From contig NW_024468300.1 of assembly GCF_002104995.1 (NCBI RefSeq), positions 1 through 55,696 on the forward strand: a DNA stretch of 55,696 bases. Direction: 5' to 3'. Below the pieces are notes generated by a model, which was given only the letters and a program-made list of their open reading frames with translations, ran no database searches and was not told the DNA's origin. Positions 21,557 through 32,250 of this stretch are shown piece by piece. Origin of the DNA: Linderina pennispora. Its lineage: Eukaryota; Kickxellomycota; Kickxellomycetes; Kickxellales; Kickxellaceae. The translations under genes were made by a program, and so were the position numbers. Numbering within the stretch: position 1 is the first letter of the stretch; each line of letters opens with the position of its first letter.

Positions 21557-23143
21557 ATGTTTTCAGCGCCAGTAGCCGCATCCTGTCACCAGCCGGTCAG
21601 TGCTGGCGAGCAGCCGATTCTAAATGCCCTGATAACCATCCGCAACCGGCTTGCGGCGCTGAAGAAGGACCGCGGCAACTACTACAAAGCGGATGAGATC
21701 GTGGGCATGTACAACGAGCTGCTTCTGATGGTGCAGGAACTGCAGGCGACGCGTATTTCCGAGCATCACGACGACGACTCCTTCAAGAACCGCGTGGACT
21801 CGGTGCTGGACGAGTGCTTCCAGCTGTTCTCGCTGTTCTACCTGGCGCTAGGCAAAAACAAGGAGATCCCGGCGACCTATGTGCAGCTTGTTACCATTAA
21901 GCAGAACTTTGAGCTGCTGAACGAGACCGGAATCTACACCGACGGTAAGTGTTTTTGTTGTTGTCTGTATCGTCGGTACGGGCAATTTTTCTTGCCATTT
22001 TGCGTTTCTGGCACAGGGACATCACAAAGAAAAAACCATCCGCTTGTTCCCTTCCCGCCATGTCATCCCGGGGCAACAGGGCTCTTTTCTTCTCCCCCGC
22101 GTCACCGCCATGCCCCCGTGAGCCTCGGCCACTTAGCTAATTTTATTCCCTTTTTAATAGCCGATTTGGCGCCGTTCCAGAAGCGGCTTGCGGAGATTCG
22201 GAATCTGGTGAACACAGAAATAGCCAAGGAGGATGGCGACGACCTAAAGGCAATCGGCAAGCAGCGCCCCGAGATGCTGCTGGTGTCGCGGCGGCTGCGG
22301 CAGTGCGAGAGGGAGCTGGCGGCGCTGGAGCATACAACGCAGGTGATCAGCGACGAGCTGACGCCGACGTACGAGGAGCTGGTGAAGATCCGGCGGCGGC
22401 TGGCGGCGCTGTCGCTGCAGCCGCACGAGACGGCGATCGGGGAGGCGCGCGAGGTGCAGAAGCGGCTGATAGAAATCGACGACCAGCGGGTGAACGACCG
22501 GTTTGTGCTGCAGGACGGCTCGGTGGCGGCCGGGCAGACGCAGGTGGTGGGCCTTTTGGAAGAGTGCTTTGACAGCCTGCATGAGGTGCTGGTGGAGGGC
22601 AGCTGCGTGCCTCCAGATCTGGCGCCGGTGTACTCGCGGCTGCTGGAGATCCGGGCGCAGCTGGACAAGCTGCTGCTGACGAGCCGGTGGACGCTGCGGG
22701 AGACGGACCTGTGGAGCTACCAGGTGCAGCTGCAGGATATCGATGCGATGCGGCGCAACGGGCAGTTCAAGGACTCGTCGGGGGAGCCGGCGCCGCAGCA
22801 GGCGCAGGCGGTGCTGAACTTTTTGCTGCACAAGTGCTACAACTACGTCTACAAGCTCCTGTCGTCGAGCGAGCCCGTGGCCGAGTCGCTGATGCCCGTG
22901 CATAACCAGCTGCGCACGCTGCGGCGGTGCCTGCTGGAGGTCAAAAAGTACGGCGGCCCGCTGACTGCGCGCGACCTGTATCCCTACCAGATGAAGCTGT
23001 CGAGCATCGACAATCTGCGGACCGACGGCAAGTTCCTCGACGAGGAGGGCCATGTGCCTGAGGGCCAGGGCGTCGTCATGTCGCTGCTCAACGAGTGCTA
23101 CGATCTGATGTACGAGCTCATGTCCACTGACGTCGACGAGTAA
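21557..23143 (+). CDS. UPF0662 (DUF2408) family protein
   Basis: Conserved fungal cytoplasmic protein of unknown function. Two exons, 21557-21944 and 22161-23143, with a 216-bp intron; since that is a multiple of three the frame stays open through it, but the intervening translation (GKCFCCCLYRR...) is not protein-like. Splicing gives NETGIYTDADLAPFQKRL; 456 aa. Homologous helical units recur: 'L..IR.+LA.L+...', 'ML+..L...D..R+.GKF.D..G..P.GQ..V..LL.ECYDL++EL'. The last two units (22700-22880 and 22990-23135) are clearly similar, consistent with the internally repetitive DUF2408 fold. Confidence 0.82.
   Translation: MFSAPVAASCHQPVSAGEQPILNALITIRNRLAALKKDRGNYYKADEIVGMYNELLLMVQELQATRISEHHDDDSFKNRVDSVLDECFQLFSLFYLALGKNKEIPATYVQLVTIKQNFELLNETGIYTDGKCFCCCLYRRYGQFFLPFCVSGTGTSQRKNHPLVPFPPCHPGATGLFSSPPRHRHAPVSLGHLANFIPFLIADLAPFQKRLAEIRNLVNTEIAKEDGDDLKAIGKQRPEMLLVSRRLRQCERELAALEHTTQVISDELTPTYEELVKIRRRLAALSLQPHETAIGEAREVQKRLIEIDDQRVNDRFVLQDGSVAAGQTQVVGLLEECFDSLHEVLVEGSCVPPDLAPVYSRLLEIRAQLDKLLLTSRWTLRETDLWSYQVQLQDIDAMRRNGQFKDSSGEPAPQQAQAVLNFLLHKCYNYVYKLLSSSEPVAESLMPVHNQLRTLRRCLLEVKKYGGPLTARDLYPYQMKLSSIDNLRTDGKFLDEEGHVPEGQGVVMSLLNECYDLMYELMSTDVDE
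21945..22160 (+). other. Intron of the UPF0662 gene
   Basis: GTAAGT donor, TTTTTAATAG acceptor, 216 bp, frame-neutral. Removal is supported by the family alignment pattern. Confidence 0.8.
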
Positions 23144-23826
23144 GGAAATAGCAGAGCTTAGATTTTTTTTTATCTGTTGTGTTTTTTCTTGTTTCTATCA
23201 TCCCATTTTCTAGTCGGATCGGATTCACGTGACTTCACGCCTCTGCTGGAGGCTCCCAACACCCTGTTCTCAAAAACACAGCCTTCCTGCCCTCTCTCCT
23301 CTCCACGCATTTTTCTTTATTCTTTTTTCAAACCAATTTATTATTTTTCGGTAAGCTATTTTTCTCTTTGCTCTGTACATATACTTTTCTTGTAATCTAG
23401 ACACGCGTCTTTCTTCTTATTCTCAGTCTCTATTATTCTCCCTTCCCTGCTCGCTACAAAAGTCTCAGCAACCCGTTCCTCTTTATATTTCTTATGATGC
23501 TGAACCACACCCAAGCGTGTTTTTTTTTTCCTTTTCTCTTTCTTTTTTGATAACGCGTAACTGGGATCCGCTTACAAGCCCAGGGCGGGGGTTGCTTTGA
23601 GGCTGTTTCTTTTTTTGACGCGTTCTGTTTTTCGCCCTCTATCCCATGTTCTTATAGTGAAGAAAGAAACATCGCTGGGCGAGTGTGTTTTTCTTGTAGA
23701 TATCTCTTCTCTCCATCACCCAAAATTTTCTATTATTTTTCTTTTTGCCCAAATAATCAGCGGGGAGAATCCCTTTGTATTCATTGTCCTGTTTCTCTCC
23801 ATCTTGCCTTATTAGTGATCCAAACC
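23144..23826. other. Intergenic, ARS2 upstream region
   Basis: Long pyrimidine-rich tracts (many T and CT runs) typical of a fungal promoter and 5' leader. An upstream-extended ARS2 frame from 23683 is rejected because it encodes low-complexity aromatic/hydrophobic residues unlike the family. Confidence 0.5.
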
Positions 23827-26106
23827 ATGCCTTTTGACGACGAGGAACTCCGCTCGGCACCAGACAACAATGGGGCTGCAGCCGGCGACAACAACGGCAC
23901 GTCAGGTGGCAACAGCGGCAGCATGGGGTGGGACATTGACCCGACTCCGTCCATGGGGTCGCCCAGGGACAAGTTCCGTCGCGAGCGCGACAGCCCCGAC
24001 CGCCGCGACAGATTCGGCCGCGACCGCCGCAGCCGCAGCCGGTCTCCCGAGGACTCGCGGTCGCGCCACCGGTCGCGCTCGCCCATCCGCCGCCCGCCAG
24101 CCGGCGACGACGGCGACCGCTACATCCCGCACTACGAGCGCGAGCGCGGCGGAGGACGTGACCGCGACCGCAGCGGCGACCGGTACCAGTCGGGTGGACG
24201 GTACGGCGGCTATAACGGCGGCCACCGTGGGTATTCTGGGCGTTCTGGTCGCTCGGGCCGGGGCGGCGACATGGACGGCGGCTACGGCAACGGCGATATG
24301 GGCGGCCGGGGCGGCGTGACTGGTGGCATGCTTGATCCGCGGTCGTACGACCAGGTGGTGCCGTTCAAGTACTTTGCCGAGTGGCTGAAGACGCAGGACG
24401 GCGGGCGGCGGCTGGAGCAGGACGAGATCCGCGAGCGGTACGAGGACTACAGGCGTGAGGCCCTGCAGCGCCTGTACACGCAGTTCTATGCAGCGCATAA
24501 GGACGACGACTGGTTCCAGGAGCGCTTTGATCCGGAGCGCCGCAAGGAGTACATGCAGGTTCTGCGTACGCGCAAGGTGGGCAATCTGGAGGACTTTATG
24601 TCGAGCCTGGCCAGCGGCCGGTACGACAAGCTGACTATGACGGCCACCACCGAGCAGGTGATGCAGCATGAGGTGAACCGGCGTGACCAGTCGAACATCA
24701 ACCGCCTGGGAGCCGACGACGACGAGGACGATGACGGCGAGACGTACTGCCTGTTTGTGCGCACTGTGCCGCCGAGCGTGTCGCGTGCGACCCTGGAGGA
24801 GGAGCTGAAGAAGCAGGCTGGATTCAAGTACCTGGCGCTGTCGGAGCCGCGGCAGGACAAGCAGTACCACCGGTTTGGGTGGGTGCGGTTCGACAAGGGC
24901 ACCGACATGGACAAGGTGCTGGAGAACCTGAGCAACTTAAAGATCGACGAGTTCCAGTTCCACTTTTCGCGACACACGAACAACTCGTCGGCGGCGATGC
25001 GCCTGGCGCCGGATGTGGCCAGCACCGAGGAGCGCCTGCGCCACGATCTGAAGCTGGTGCGCGAGGCAGTCAAGTCGCTGGATGTCCGGACCGACACCGA
25101 GGTCTTCCATGGATTCGACTCGGTTCAGGCCAAGATCAAGGAGCTGGGCGGCACCATTGCCGAGGATGCCGATGCCGATGCCGACGTGGCCATGGATGAC
25201 GAGGAGGGCAGCGCCGCGCGCAACGAGGACGGCGAGAGCGGCGAGATCAAGGGCGATATCGATGCGGTGCGACGCGAGCTTGATCTGCTGATCGAGTACC
25301 TGCGGCGTGTGCACTACTACTGCTACTACTGCGGGCACACCGCCGACAACAGCGAGGACTTTTACCGGCGGTGCGCCAAGCAGCACCTGCGGCGGCCGCT
25401 GGGAGCGAATGGGCGGGCGGCGCCGTCGGGCAACTGGACGCGCAACCTGGACAACCGTAACGACGTGATCATCCACCCGCTGGAGGCCGAGCGGCTGTAC
25501 AAGGAGGGCGGCAAGTCGGTGGAGCGCGAGACCGACAAGGAGCTGGACAAGCACATCAACTGCCTGGACGAGGGCCGGTTCCGCTGCCTGCTGTGTACCA
25601 AGCTGTTCAAGGGCGACGCTTTTGTCCGCAAGCACATCCGCAACAAGCACCCCGAGGCCGTGCCCGAAGAGCTGGTGCGCGACATTGCCTTCTTCAACAA
25701 CTTTGTGCGCGAGGCCCCGCACTTTGTGCAGCTGGGCACCGGCGGCAACCTGGCCATGGGCGCCGTGGCCGGCGTCGTGTCCGGCGGTGGTCGCGGCGGC
25801 GATCGCAATGCCGGGTTCATGTCGGGCATGATGATGCCGGGCATGATGATGCCAGGCATGATGGCCACCAACCCCTACATGATGCCCGGCATGATGCCCG
25901 GCATGATGCCTGGTATGATGCCGGGCATGGGCGGCCACTTTATGAACCCGATGATGCAGATGGGCGGCCAGATGTACAGCCAGCAGTTCCGCGGCGGCCG
26001 CGGCAGCCAGCGCAACGGCGGCAATGGCGGTCGCGACCCGCGTGCTGTCCGGTCGTATGTTGATCTGGATGCTCCGGCCGAGGGCGAGCCGGACTTTGGC
26101 TTCTGA
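23827..26106 (+). CDS. ARS2: ARS2/SERRATE-family nuclear RNA-processing protein
   Basis: Bridges the nuclear cap-binding complex to RNA maturation, 3'-end processing and exosome decay. 759 aa from MPFDDEELR. Order: acidic N-terminus, an Arg/Ser-rich region (RRSRSRSPEDSRSRHRSRSP), Gly/Arg-rich stretch, the SERRATE/Ars2 N-terminal domain (VVPFKYFAEWLKT, RLYTQFYAAHKDDDWFQERFDP), an RRM-like core (ETYCLFVRTVPPSVSRATLEEEL), a CYYCGH segment, and the zinc finger CLLCTKLFKGDAFVRKHIRNKH near residue 588. After that comes EAVPEELVRDIAFFNNFV and a methionine-rich tail of repeated MMPGMMPG. Ends 53 bp from the converging acyl-CoA oxidase gene. Fission yeast Ars2/Pir2 works with the MTREC factor Red5, whose likely homologue is at 48886-50190. 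Confidence 0.94.
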   Translation: MPFDDEELRSAPDNNGAAAGDNNGTSGGNSGSMGWDIDPTPSMGSPRDKFRRERDSPDRRDRFGRDRRSRSRSPEDSRSRHRSRSPIRRPPAGDDGDRYIPHYERERGGGRDRDRSGDRYQSGGRYGGYNGGHRGYSGRSGRSGRGGDMDGGYGNGDMGGRGGVTGGMLDPRSYDQVVPFKYFAEWLKTQDGGRRLEQDEIRERYEDYRREALQRLYTQFYAAHKDDDWFQERFDPERRKEYMQVLRTRKVGNLEDFMSSLASGRYDKLTMTATTEQVMQHEVNRRDQSNINRLGADDDEDDDGETYCLFVRTVPPSVSRATLEEELKKQAGFKYLALSEPRQDKQYHRFGWVRFDKGTDMDKVLENLSNLKIDEFQFHFSRHTNNSSAAMRLAPDVASTEERLRHDLKLVREAVKSLDVRTDTEVFHGFDSVQAKIKELGGTIAEDADADADVAMDDEEGSAARNEDGESGEIKGDIDAVRRELDLLIEYLRRVHYYCYYCGHTADNSEDFYRRCAKQHLRRPLGANGRAAPSGNWTRNLDNRNDVIIHPLEAERLYKEGGKSVERETDKELDKHINCLDEGRFRCLLCTKLFKGDAFVRKHIRNKHPEAVPEELVRDIAFFNNFVREAPHFVQLGTGGNLAMGAVAGVVSGGGRGGDRNAGFMSGMMMPGMMMPGMMATNPYMMPGMMPGMMPGMMPGMGGHFMNPMMQMGGQMYSQQFRGGRGSQRNGGNGGRDPRAVRSYVDLDAPAEGEPDFGF

Positions 26107-26159
26107 GTCTGCTTACCAAATTTTTTATTACTCAATTCAAATAAACTCTCCCCCCACCT

Positions 26160-28205
26160 TCACATTTTTGCCTTGGCGTGGCGGGCCTCCTGCATCTTCA
26201 TGTTGAACTCGCCGCATTCGCCGCGGATCAGCGGGCGGATGAACTCATCGTAGCCGCGGATAACACCCCTGCTGTCAACCTCCGTCGTGTTGAGCGGCTC
26301 GCTCTGGATGGCCTCGACCAGACGGTCGTACGCGCGGCCGTCGCTGGCACCCAGCGCCGAGTTGAGGTACCAGTCAGGCCAGCCAAAAGCATCGACCAGG
26401 GCCACGGCATTGCCACGGATGCTCTGCAGCAGCCGCAGGTACTCTGCACGCATCTTGTCGAGCTGCGCGGTGGCCAGGAATCCGTCCTCGACAAACTCGC
26501 CCAGGTCTGTGTAGAGCACCAGATGCAGCGCATGCAGCTTGGCCAGATCCAGCATGGCCTGGGCCGTGGAGCCGTCGAGCCGGTGGTGGGCGAGCTCGCC
26601 AAAGAAATTGCGAACGATAAGAACCTGGACGTGCGCGCGCGCCAGCTGCGCAAAGGCAATCAGCTGCGTCTCCCACCCGGCGCCATCCAGATGCGCATCG
26701 CCGACCGCGCGCAGCAGACGGGCCGCGCGGTGCTCAAACATGGCAACCAGGCCGTTCGGTGAGAGGATATCCTTGGGCCTATCCTCAGCGAGCGCAGCGG
26801 GCGATGCCAGAAGGCGGTAGAGGTATCCGACCGTGTACTCCTGGGCGGACAGTACCTGCTTGCCGGCCTTTATGGCACGGTAGATCTTGAGCAGATAGCT
26901 GGCAGCCTGCTGCGTGAGCAGGACGTTTTCGCCCTCAAACGTGCTTGTGGCCTGGTAGGTGCCCAGGGGCTCGGAGATGCCGTTGAACATAGAGTAGCCG
27001 TGGCCGCCCATGGACTTGCGTGCGTCTTCGGAGCCGTCCGCAACCACCTTGGTCGTGTAGCTCTTGAGTGCCGACGAGTACGCGTGGACGTCGGCCAGCA
27101 GCGAGTCGTCGCCGTTCTGCAGCATATCCATCAGCGTGTGGTAGTGCCGCCCCATCCAGTGTCCAGTGATGCTGAATGCATATGCCTGCGCCAGCAGCGG
27201 CAGCAGCCGGTGCTGCTGTGTCTGGTAGTCGAGAACCTGCGGCTCGCCGCCCTGGTACATGCGCGTCGAGCCCTGCCGGCGCACCACCGAGTAGCGCACA
27301 GCAATGGTGATGGCGCGTGAGAGCGCCAGAGACGCAAACTCGACGATATGCACGCGCACATACGTCATGGTGCCGTAGCGCAGCCTATCGTTGAGCGGCT
27401 TGTGGTAAGTGCCATCCTGGTCGACCTGCGAATACCCCATGAGCATGTTTGTGCGTGGAATCCGAACCTGATCGAACATCGCCCAGCCATTGTCCATTTG
27501 CCCCGCACCGACCTTGGGCCCAATGTCCAGCGCGCGGATCCCTGGCAGCAGCGTGTGGTCGTCCAGCGACCGGATCGGCACCAGGAACGGGTGTGCCCCG
27601 TACGACTTGCCGTCGATGATCAGCTGCGCGACCACCGCCGCGTGCGTGCACGTCTTACCGAGCGCCCCGATCCAGTACTTTGCCGCGCTGGCCGTCGGCG
27701 AATTGATCACCCACTCGTCCGCCGCTTTGTCCAGCGTCGCCGTGGTCTCCAGCCCGCTCAAATTCGACCCGTGCCCGAGCTCCGTCTGCGCATAGCAGCC
27801 CAGCATCCGCATGCTCTCGGCTTCGCTACCCCACCGTGCCCACTGCTCCTTCGACGACTGGTTGCGCAGAACCGGCAGGAACATGTCGATATGCAGGCAT
27901 GCTGGCACAAAGTCGTCCACAAACAACTTCAGGAACAGCATCGACTCCTCCTGGTCAAGTCCGTACTGGTTGCGCAGCTCCGCGAACCGCTTGCCCTTTG
28001 CCAGCCCGCGATGGAACCGCTCTGCGCGCGACAGGAACTCCTGCCCGGTCTTAGAGAATACCGGCTCTTTGGCCACCAGACTGGCAATCCACTCGCGCTT
28101 CGACAGCGACTCGGCGCCGCCGTGGAACAGCTCCTTCACCTGCTGCTGGTTGATGGTCGAGCCGGAGCGCTCGCGCTCGATGTCAAGCGCCTGTTGGTTA
28201 GACAT
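26160..28205 (-). CDS. POX1: Peroxisomal acyl-CoA oxidase
   Basis: FAD enzyme that oxidises acyl-CoA to trans-2-enoyl-CoA with release of hydrogen peroxide, the first step of peroxisomal beta-oxidation. 681 aa, intronless. Acyl-CoA dehydrogenase fold: CYAQTELGHGSNLSGLETTA (FAD/substrate region), KYWIGALGKT, RTNMLMGYSQV, MGGHGYSMFNGI, and TFEGENVLLTQQ with the likely catalytic glutamate. A C-terminal oxidase domain follows. The extreme C-terminus Ala-Lys-Met fits the [SAC]-[KRH]-[LM] peroxisomal targeting rule, though it is not the classic SKL. The symbol is by family and does not fix substrate chain length. Confidence 0.93.
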   Translation of the reverse strand: MSNQQALDIERERSGSTINQQQVKELFHGGAESLSKREWIASLVAKEPVFSKTGQEFLSRAERFHRGLAKGKRFAELRNQYGLDQEESMLFLKLFVDDFVPACLHIDMFLPVLRNQSSKEQWARWGSEAESMRMLGCYAQTELGHGSNLSGLETTATLDKAADEWVINSPTASAAKYWIGALGKTCTHAAVVAQLIIDGKSYGAHPFLVPIRSLDDHTLLPGIRALDIGPKVGAGQMDNGWAMFDQVRIPRTNMLMGYSQVDQDGTYHKPLNDRLRYGTMTYVRVHIVEFASLALSRAITIAVRYSVVRRQGSTRMYQGGEPQVLDYQTQQHRLLPLLAQAYAFSITGHWMGRHYHTLMDMLQNGDDSLLADVHAYSSALKSYTTKVVADGSEDARKSMGGHGYSMFNGISEPLGTYQATSTFEGENVLLTQQAASYLLKIYRAIKAGKQVLSAQEYTVGYLYRLLASPAALAEDRPKDILSPNGLVAMFEHRAARLLRAVGDAHLDGAGWETQLIAFAQLARAHVQVLIVRNFFGELAHHRLDGSTAQAMLDLAKLHALHLVLYTDLGEFVEDGFLATAQLDKMRAEYLRLLQSIRGNAVALVDAFGWPDWYLNSALGASDGRAYDRLVEAIQSEPLNTTEVDSRGVIRGYDEFIRPLIRGECGEFNMKMQEARHAKAKM

Positions 28206-28613
28206 GGCTTAGTGTACAATAAATCGATTATAAATAATTGGATACTCCTTGTAAAATAAGACTGCAGAGCAGAAGACCTTACTGCCTCTCCCCTTTTAAT
28301 GCATGGTGGGCGGTCACTGAACACTATAGTCCGCCGGAGGTTTGGCTCGCTCCGAGATCCCCTAGCCCACAGCTGAACGTGCGGACATGGGGGCGACAAG
28401 GACTGGTAACCGTGAGTATGATGCGCAAATAAAAAATTCGGTTCACTCAGGCTTTTTGTCTCTTCTGCTCCGGCTGGCTCGGGCTCACTTTCGCTCCGAT
28501 GGCCCAGAGACGCCGTGGTGAAAACCTGCAACAAAAGCTTTGTCTGACCAGTTGAGCGCGGGACTAGCCAAGAAGCCTGGCCCGCATCGCTAACCCCCGT
28601 CCCAGCCTACACA
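28206..28613. other. Intergenic between acyl-CoA oxidase and the RTA1-like gene
   Basis: Upstream region of the oxidase and 3' flank of the RTA1-like gene. No gene recognised. Confidence 0.4.
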
Positions 28614-29444
28614 TCAGGCAGACCGCAAAACAACCTCTTCGGCCGTCCGTCCATCAGCGGGGAAGTAGTGTCCGACAAACCTGACCACATAGATAATGAA
28701 GCATACAAGCACCATGAGCGAGTCGAATGTGTATAGTGCCCACTCGCTGCGGTATATCGCCCCGCCAAACCCGCTTGCGTAGTTGACGATCCGGTACACC
28801 AGCCGCACATACAGCAACAGCGTGGTGACTGTCAACACCTGCATCAGCCTTCTCTTGGCTACCTCCTGCGTCTGGTCGCCAGGCGCCCTGACAACTGACA
28901 TCTCGGGATCCTTCCACACATACATGACTGTGACCAGAAACGCGCCAAGAAACAGGAGCTGAATGCCAAGCCCGATAAGAACGACAATCTGGCCTGCGTG
29001 CCGAGTTGCCCTTAGAGGCTCCATGCCGCAGCCCACCATCTGCAACACGAATCCTACGATGTCCGAGGTATTGTACACCCAGGATATGAACGACGGCCGC
29101 AGATATATCGCCACATTCTGCTTCTTTGTGCGTTTCGTCACCTCGCGCACGCACATGTAGTTGAACAGCGCTAGGGCGTTGGGTGGCAGGAGCAAGAATA
29201 GATCCATGACGATGAATAAGCCCAGGTGGGGTCGGTATGTGCACACCACACGCATGATGTATCCGAGCGCCTCGCCGACTGCGGCGCCAGTCAGAACGTA
29301 CATCCATTTGGGTGCCGACGTGTTGAGAATCTGCACTACGAGGATTATGCCCAGCGAGAGAAAGAGCCCGATCATTACCTCCGGCAACCCGTGCACCGGC
29401 ACATACGAAAAATACTCTGCCGCTCTCGGGCTAACAATTGACAT
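28614..29444 (-). CDS. RTA1-like seven-helix membrane protein
   Basis: 276 aa from MSIVSPRAAEYFSYVP, chosen because ATG is preceded by an A/T-rich leader; an ATG at 29561 would add 39 residues not typical of the family. About seven hydrophobic helices, with family landmarks GLFLSLGIILVVQ, EALGYIMR, LFIVMDLFLLLPP, ALALFNYM, YNTSDIVGFVLQMVG and VYRIVNYASG. RTA1/RTM1 proteins are fungal plasma-membrane or endomembrane proteins linked to lipid translocation and drug resistance; the substrate here is unknown. Confidence 0.88.
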   Translation of the reverse strand: MSIVSPRAAEYFSYVPVHGLPEVMIGLFLSLGIILVVQILNTSAPKWMYVLTGAAVGEALGYIMRVVCTYRPHLGLFIVMDLFLLLPPNALALFNYMCVREVTKRTKKQNVAIYLRPSFISWVYNTSDIVGFVLQMVGCGMEPLRATRHAGQIVVLIGLGIQLLFLGAFLVTVMYVWKDPEMSVVRAPGDQTQEVAKRRLMQVLTVTTLLLYVRLVYRIVNYASGFGGAIYRSEWALYTFDSLMVLVCFIIYVVRFVGHYFPADGRTAEEVVLRSA

Positions 29445-29838
29445 AATAAAATTAAAATCAATACAGACAAGTAGAAAACAAGCACTCGCTATGCTACAGG
29501 TACTGTTACCAGGGGCCGTATGCACGCTGCTGACATCGAGAGCCCAGTGGGGCGGCGCCAAGCACTGATAAGTCCCAGTGGCGCCTCCCTTCCTTAGCTA
29601 CAGACTGGCGGGGCGAACCAGCAACGGTTTCTAGAAGGGCGGAAATCCAAGACCTCCGTCTTTTCAATGGTTCCATTAACGAAGGGCTTGAGCAATCCGC
29701 TTTGCCAAGTGGCAAGGATTTTTGCACTATATCATGCGCGCTGTCCAGCGAATAGCCAGATGCAGCTTCTGCTCCGCTAGTTACACCAATGCAGATATGC
29801 GCACATGCACAGGCTTGTTGGCCTAAATGTCTCCAAGG
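29445..29838. other. Intergenic
   Basis: RTA1-like upstream region and 3' flank of the broken F-box gene. No gene seen. Confidence 0.4.
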
Positions 29839-31133
29839 CTATACTAGGCTTTCACCGGCTAGGAATCTCTCAAAATCGAACGGCTGACACACTATGACGA
29901 CCTGAAGGACTGCGAAAAGATCAAGGCATTGGCGGATGTGGATATCGACGTCCAAGAATTTCTGCTGAAGGACAAACTCCTCGGCTTTCTCAAGTCCGAG
30001 CACATGCAGCCGCTCAAACAAGGGTGACTGGATCATGATGTCGATGAGAATCGCCATGCGCTTGTTGTAGGTCGCATCCTGCGTAAAGTCCGTGTAGTTG
30101 TTGAACACAATATTGCACAACGACGGGCTGATCTCATCCGATGGCGTCTCTGCCAAGTGCTCGCGCACTTTATCCGGATCTGCCGTGTCTTTCTGGAGTG
30201 CAAACGAGTATTCGATTACAAGACCTCTCAGCACTGGGAGCTGCGCGACGATGTGCAGCAGCATGTGCTCAGGGGCACATTCCGAGATCTCCAGCATGGT
30301 GAGCGACGTGCACCCAGAATCGCACCGGGTCACTTCCTCATGTCCCAGCTGGTGGATACTCAAGATCTTTAGGTTTGATGCTGGCCTGATCAGCGCCGTT
30401 TCAAAGTGAGTATAATACGGAAAGTGCTGAGGTCCGCCCCAGCACATTGCTACCATCTCTAGCGTTGGATACTGCGTGATATCAAAGCTTTCGAAGAACT
30501 CCAAGTCGCCAACCGCGTCCAGTTTCGTTAGCGGCGCTGCCTTGGGCATCCACATGATGTTTGGAGGCGGCCCCTCAACAGTGTCAACCCGCAGGCTGTA
30601 TAGCTTGGGGAAAGCATAGTGAAATTTCTTCAGGGGCCCCATCGATACCTCGACCGGCTCCTCCTCGAAATCAAATTGCACGTCCAAAACCCGGAGGCTG
30701 TCAAAGGTAGCTGCGTCATCTACCGTGGCTTCCTTAAATGCCTTGAAGAACTTGTTCAGCTTGATACTGGTTATCTTCAAGACCTGTAGGGTCTTTGTCA
30801 TGAGCCGAGGTATCCGGAGCCCTACCTCTGTCGTATTTTTGTCAACATACAAGCAGGCTAGCCCTGGAAGTACCAGCCCAGCCGTGCTGCAGACACTGCA
30901 TAATTTGAAATCCAGGCTCGTAATTTGGTTGGCATACTGGGCAGTGGATTGGCAGTTGGCTGTTCAATCTCTTCGTCGCTGAGTTCCTTGGGCTTTTTGC
31001 ATTTGATGCGGATGGACAGGTCAGAGTATATCTTTTGCCCGACGATTGCCCGCCACTCCTGACACACCTGCAGCATCTCCAATACATCAAAGAGCGTAAA
31101 GGGAATGTTGTCGTTGAAGATGACTCCAGACAC
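29839..31133 (-). pseudogene. F-box/LRR-like protein, frameshifted and without a clear start
   Basis: N-terminal F-box-like piece (FTLFDVLEMLQVCQEWRAIVG) runs from about 31133 to 30960. The LRR part continues in another frame (NQITSLDFKLCS, LVLPGLACLYVDKN, then to the stop at 29839). The switch lies near 30945-30980, where no GT-AG intron fits. In the F-box frame there is no ATG: the first codon at 31133 is GTG and a TGA lies shortly upstream. The first helix of the F-box (LP..+...IF..L) is also missing. Either a decayed family member or a gene with an unseen first exon plus a sequencing indel. Confidence 0.55.
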
Positions 31134-32144
31134 ATGTACCGCTCACACTTTTGATGCCTTTGCAACATGTGAATGGCCGTGATCCCCAGGTCCCCGCTGC
31201 CTGTCACCAGCTGTGTCACAGCAGCAAAACATGTTTGGAATACCGGGCTTGGATAAACCTGCTCGAGGTTGAGCCGGTGTGGTTGGCTCTGGCGCCACCC
31301 AAAATTCCAGAACGCAATGCGCGGCTTGTAGCACGCATTCCGTCTCCCCCAGCTCCGAATGCGTGTTGCGTCAAAAGGCTAATTTACTCCCCCAACTACT
31401 TTGAAGCTAGCAAACACATACAGATGCCACGCCGCCTCTCCGGTACAATAGACTATTCACAGCTGTATCTCGAATAGCACTTCCTGTTTGAGTAGATCCA
31501 CCGAGTAATCCAGCCTCCTATTGTAACTAGTTATGCAAGTAACTGTGGGTGGCTGCGCCGGTGCTGACACGGGTGAATGGCGGCACAGCCAGATGGGAGA
31601 TATCTTATCCGCGTGCGGCATGCACTGTACAGATCGCCACGATTCCATGCCTGCATCCCTGATACGTCCACGGTAACTGCAGCTGCCACTAGTTCAGAGG
31701 CGCCAGGGGTGGCTGAGCTGGTAAAACAGGGGCGGCTTGGAGACGATCAAGCGTGCATTTGGGAGCGTTATATGGCAGCAAGAGAACAGTCACTACACTG
31801 TGGATTCCCAAATACTAGTACATGGGGCTCATCACCTGCCAACCAAAGCAAAATGTGATCCTGGTTCACAAAAACGAATCCGAGTTGGCTCTAAAGGGGC
31901 TATTGGGCAGGTAACCATTTCTGTAAATCGTTCCCCGTTGGTACAACCTGGTGCGTGAAAAAAACAGCAGACAGTCGGATATGCCGCCAACAAGACGCTG
32001 ACGCAATAATAATTGGCCTCAAATATGTGGAATCGAGGGAATCCAGTGGGCTGCTGTGGACTGAATGGCTCTTCAAAGCCTCTCGTTGTCAACCTTTGCA
32101 CAGCCAGGGATTCATGCTGCTGCTACCACAGTACAACTCTGCAG
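31134..32144. other. Intergenic, about 1 kb
   Basis: Several short ORFs on both strands, none with recognisable protein character. A missing first exon of the F-box relic could lie at its left end. Confidence 0.35.
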
Positions 32145-32152
32145 TATATAAA
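32145..32152 (+). promoter_or_regulatory. TATA box upstream of a small ORF
   Basis: TATATAAA 99 bp before the ATG at 32251, a spacing like that of the two GST genes in this window. Confidence 0.5.
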
Positions 32153-32250
32153 GTGTGCTGGGTTCGACAGACAGCCCTACTGGCCCAATATCATCCTTAG
32201 GTTCCATTCTCTAGCTCTCCATTTTCAAGACCAACCGCTAAACTCGAGAC

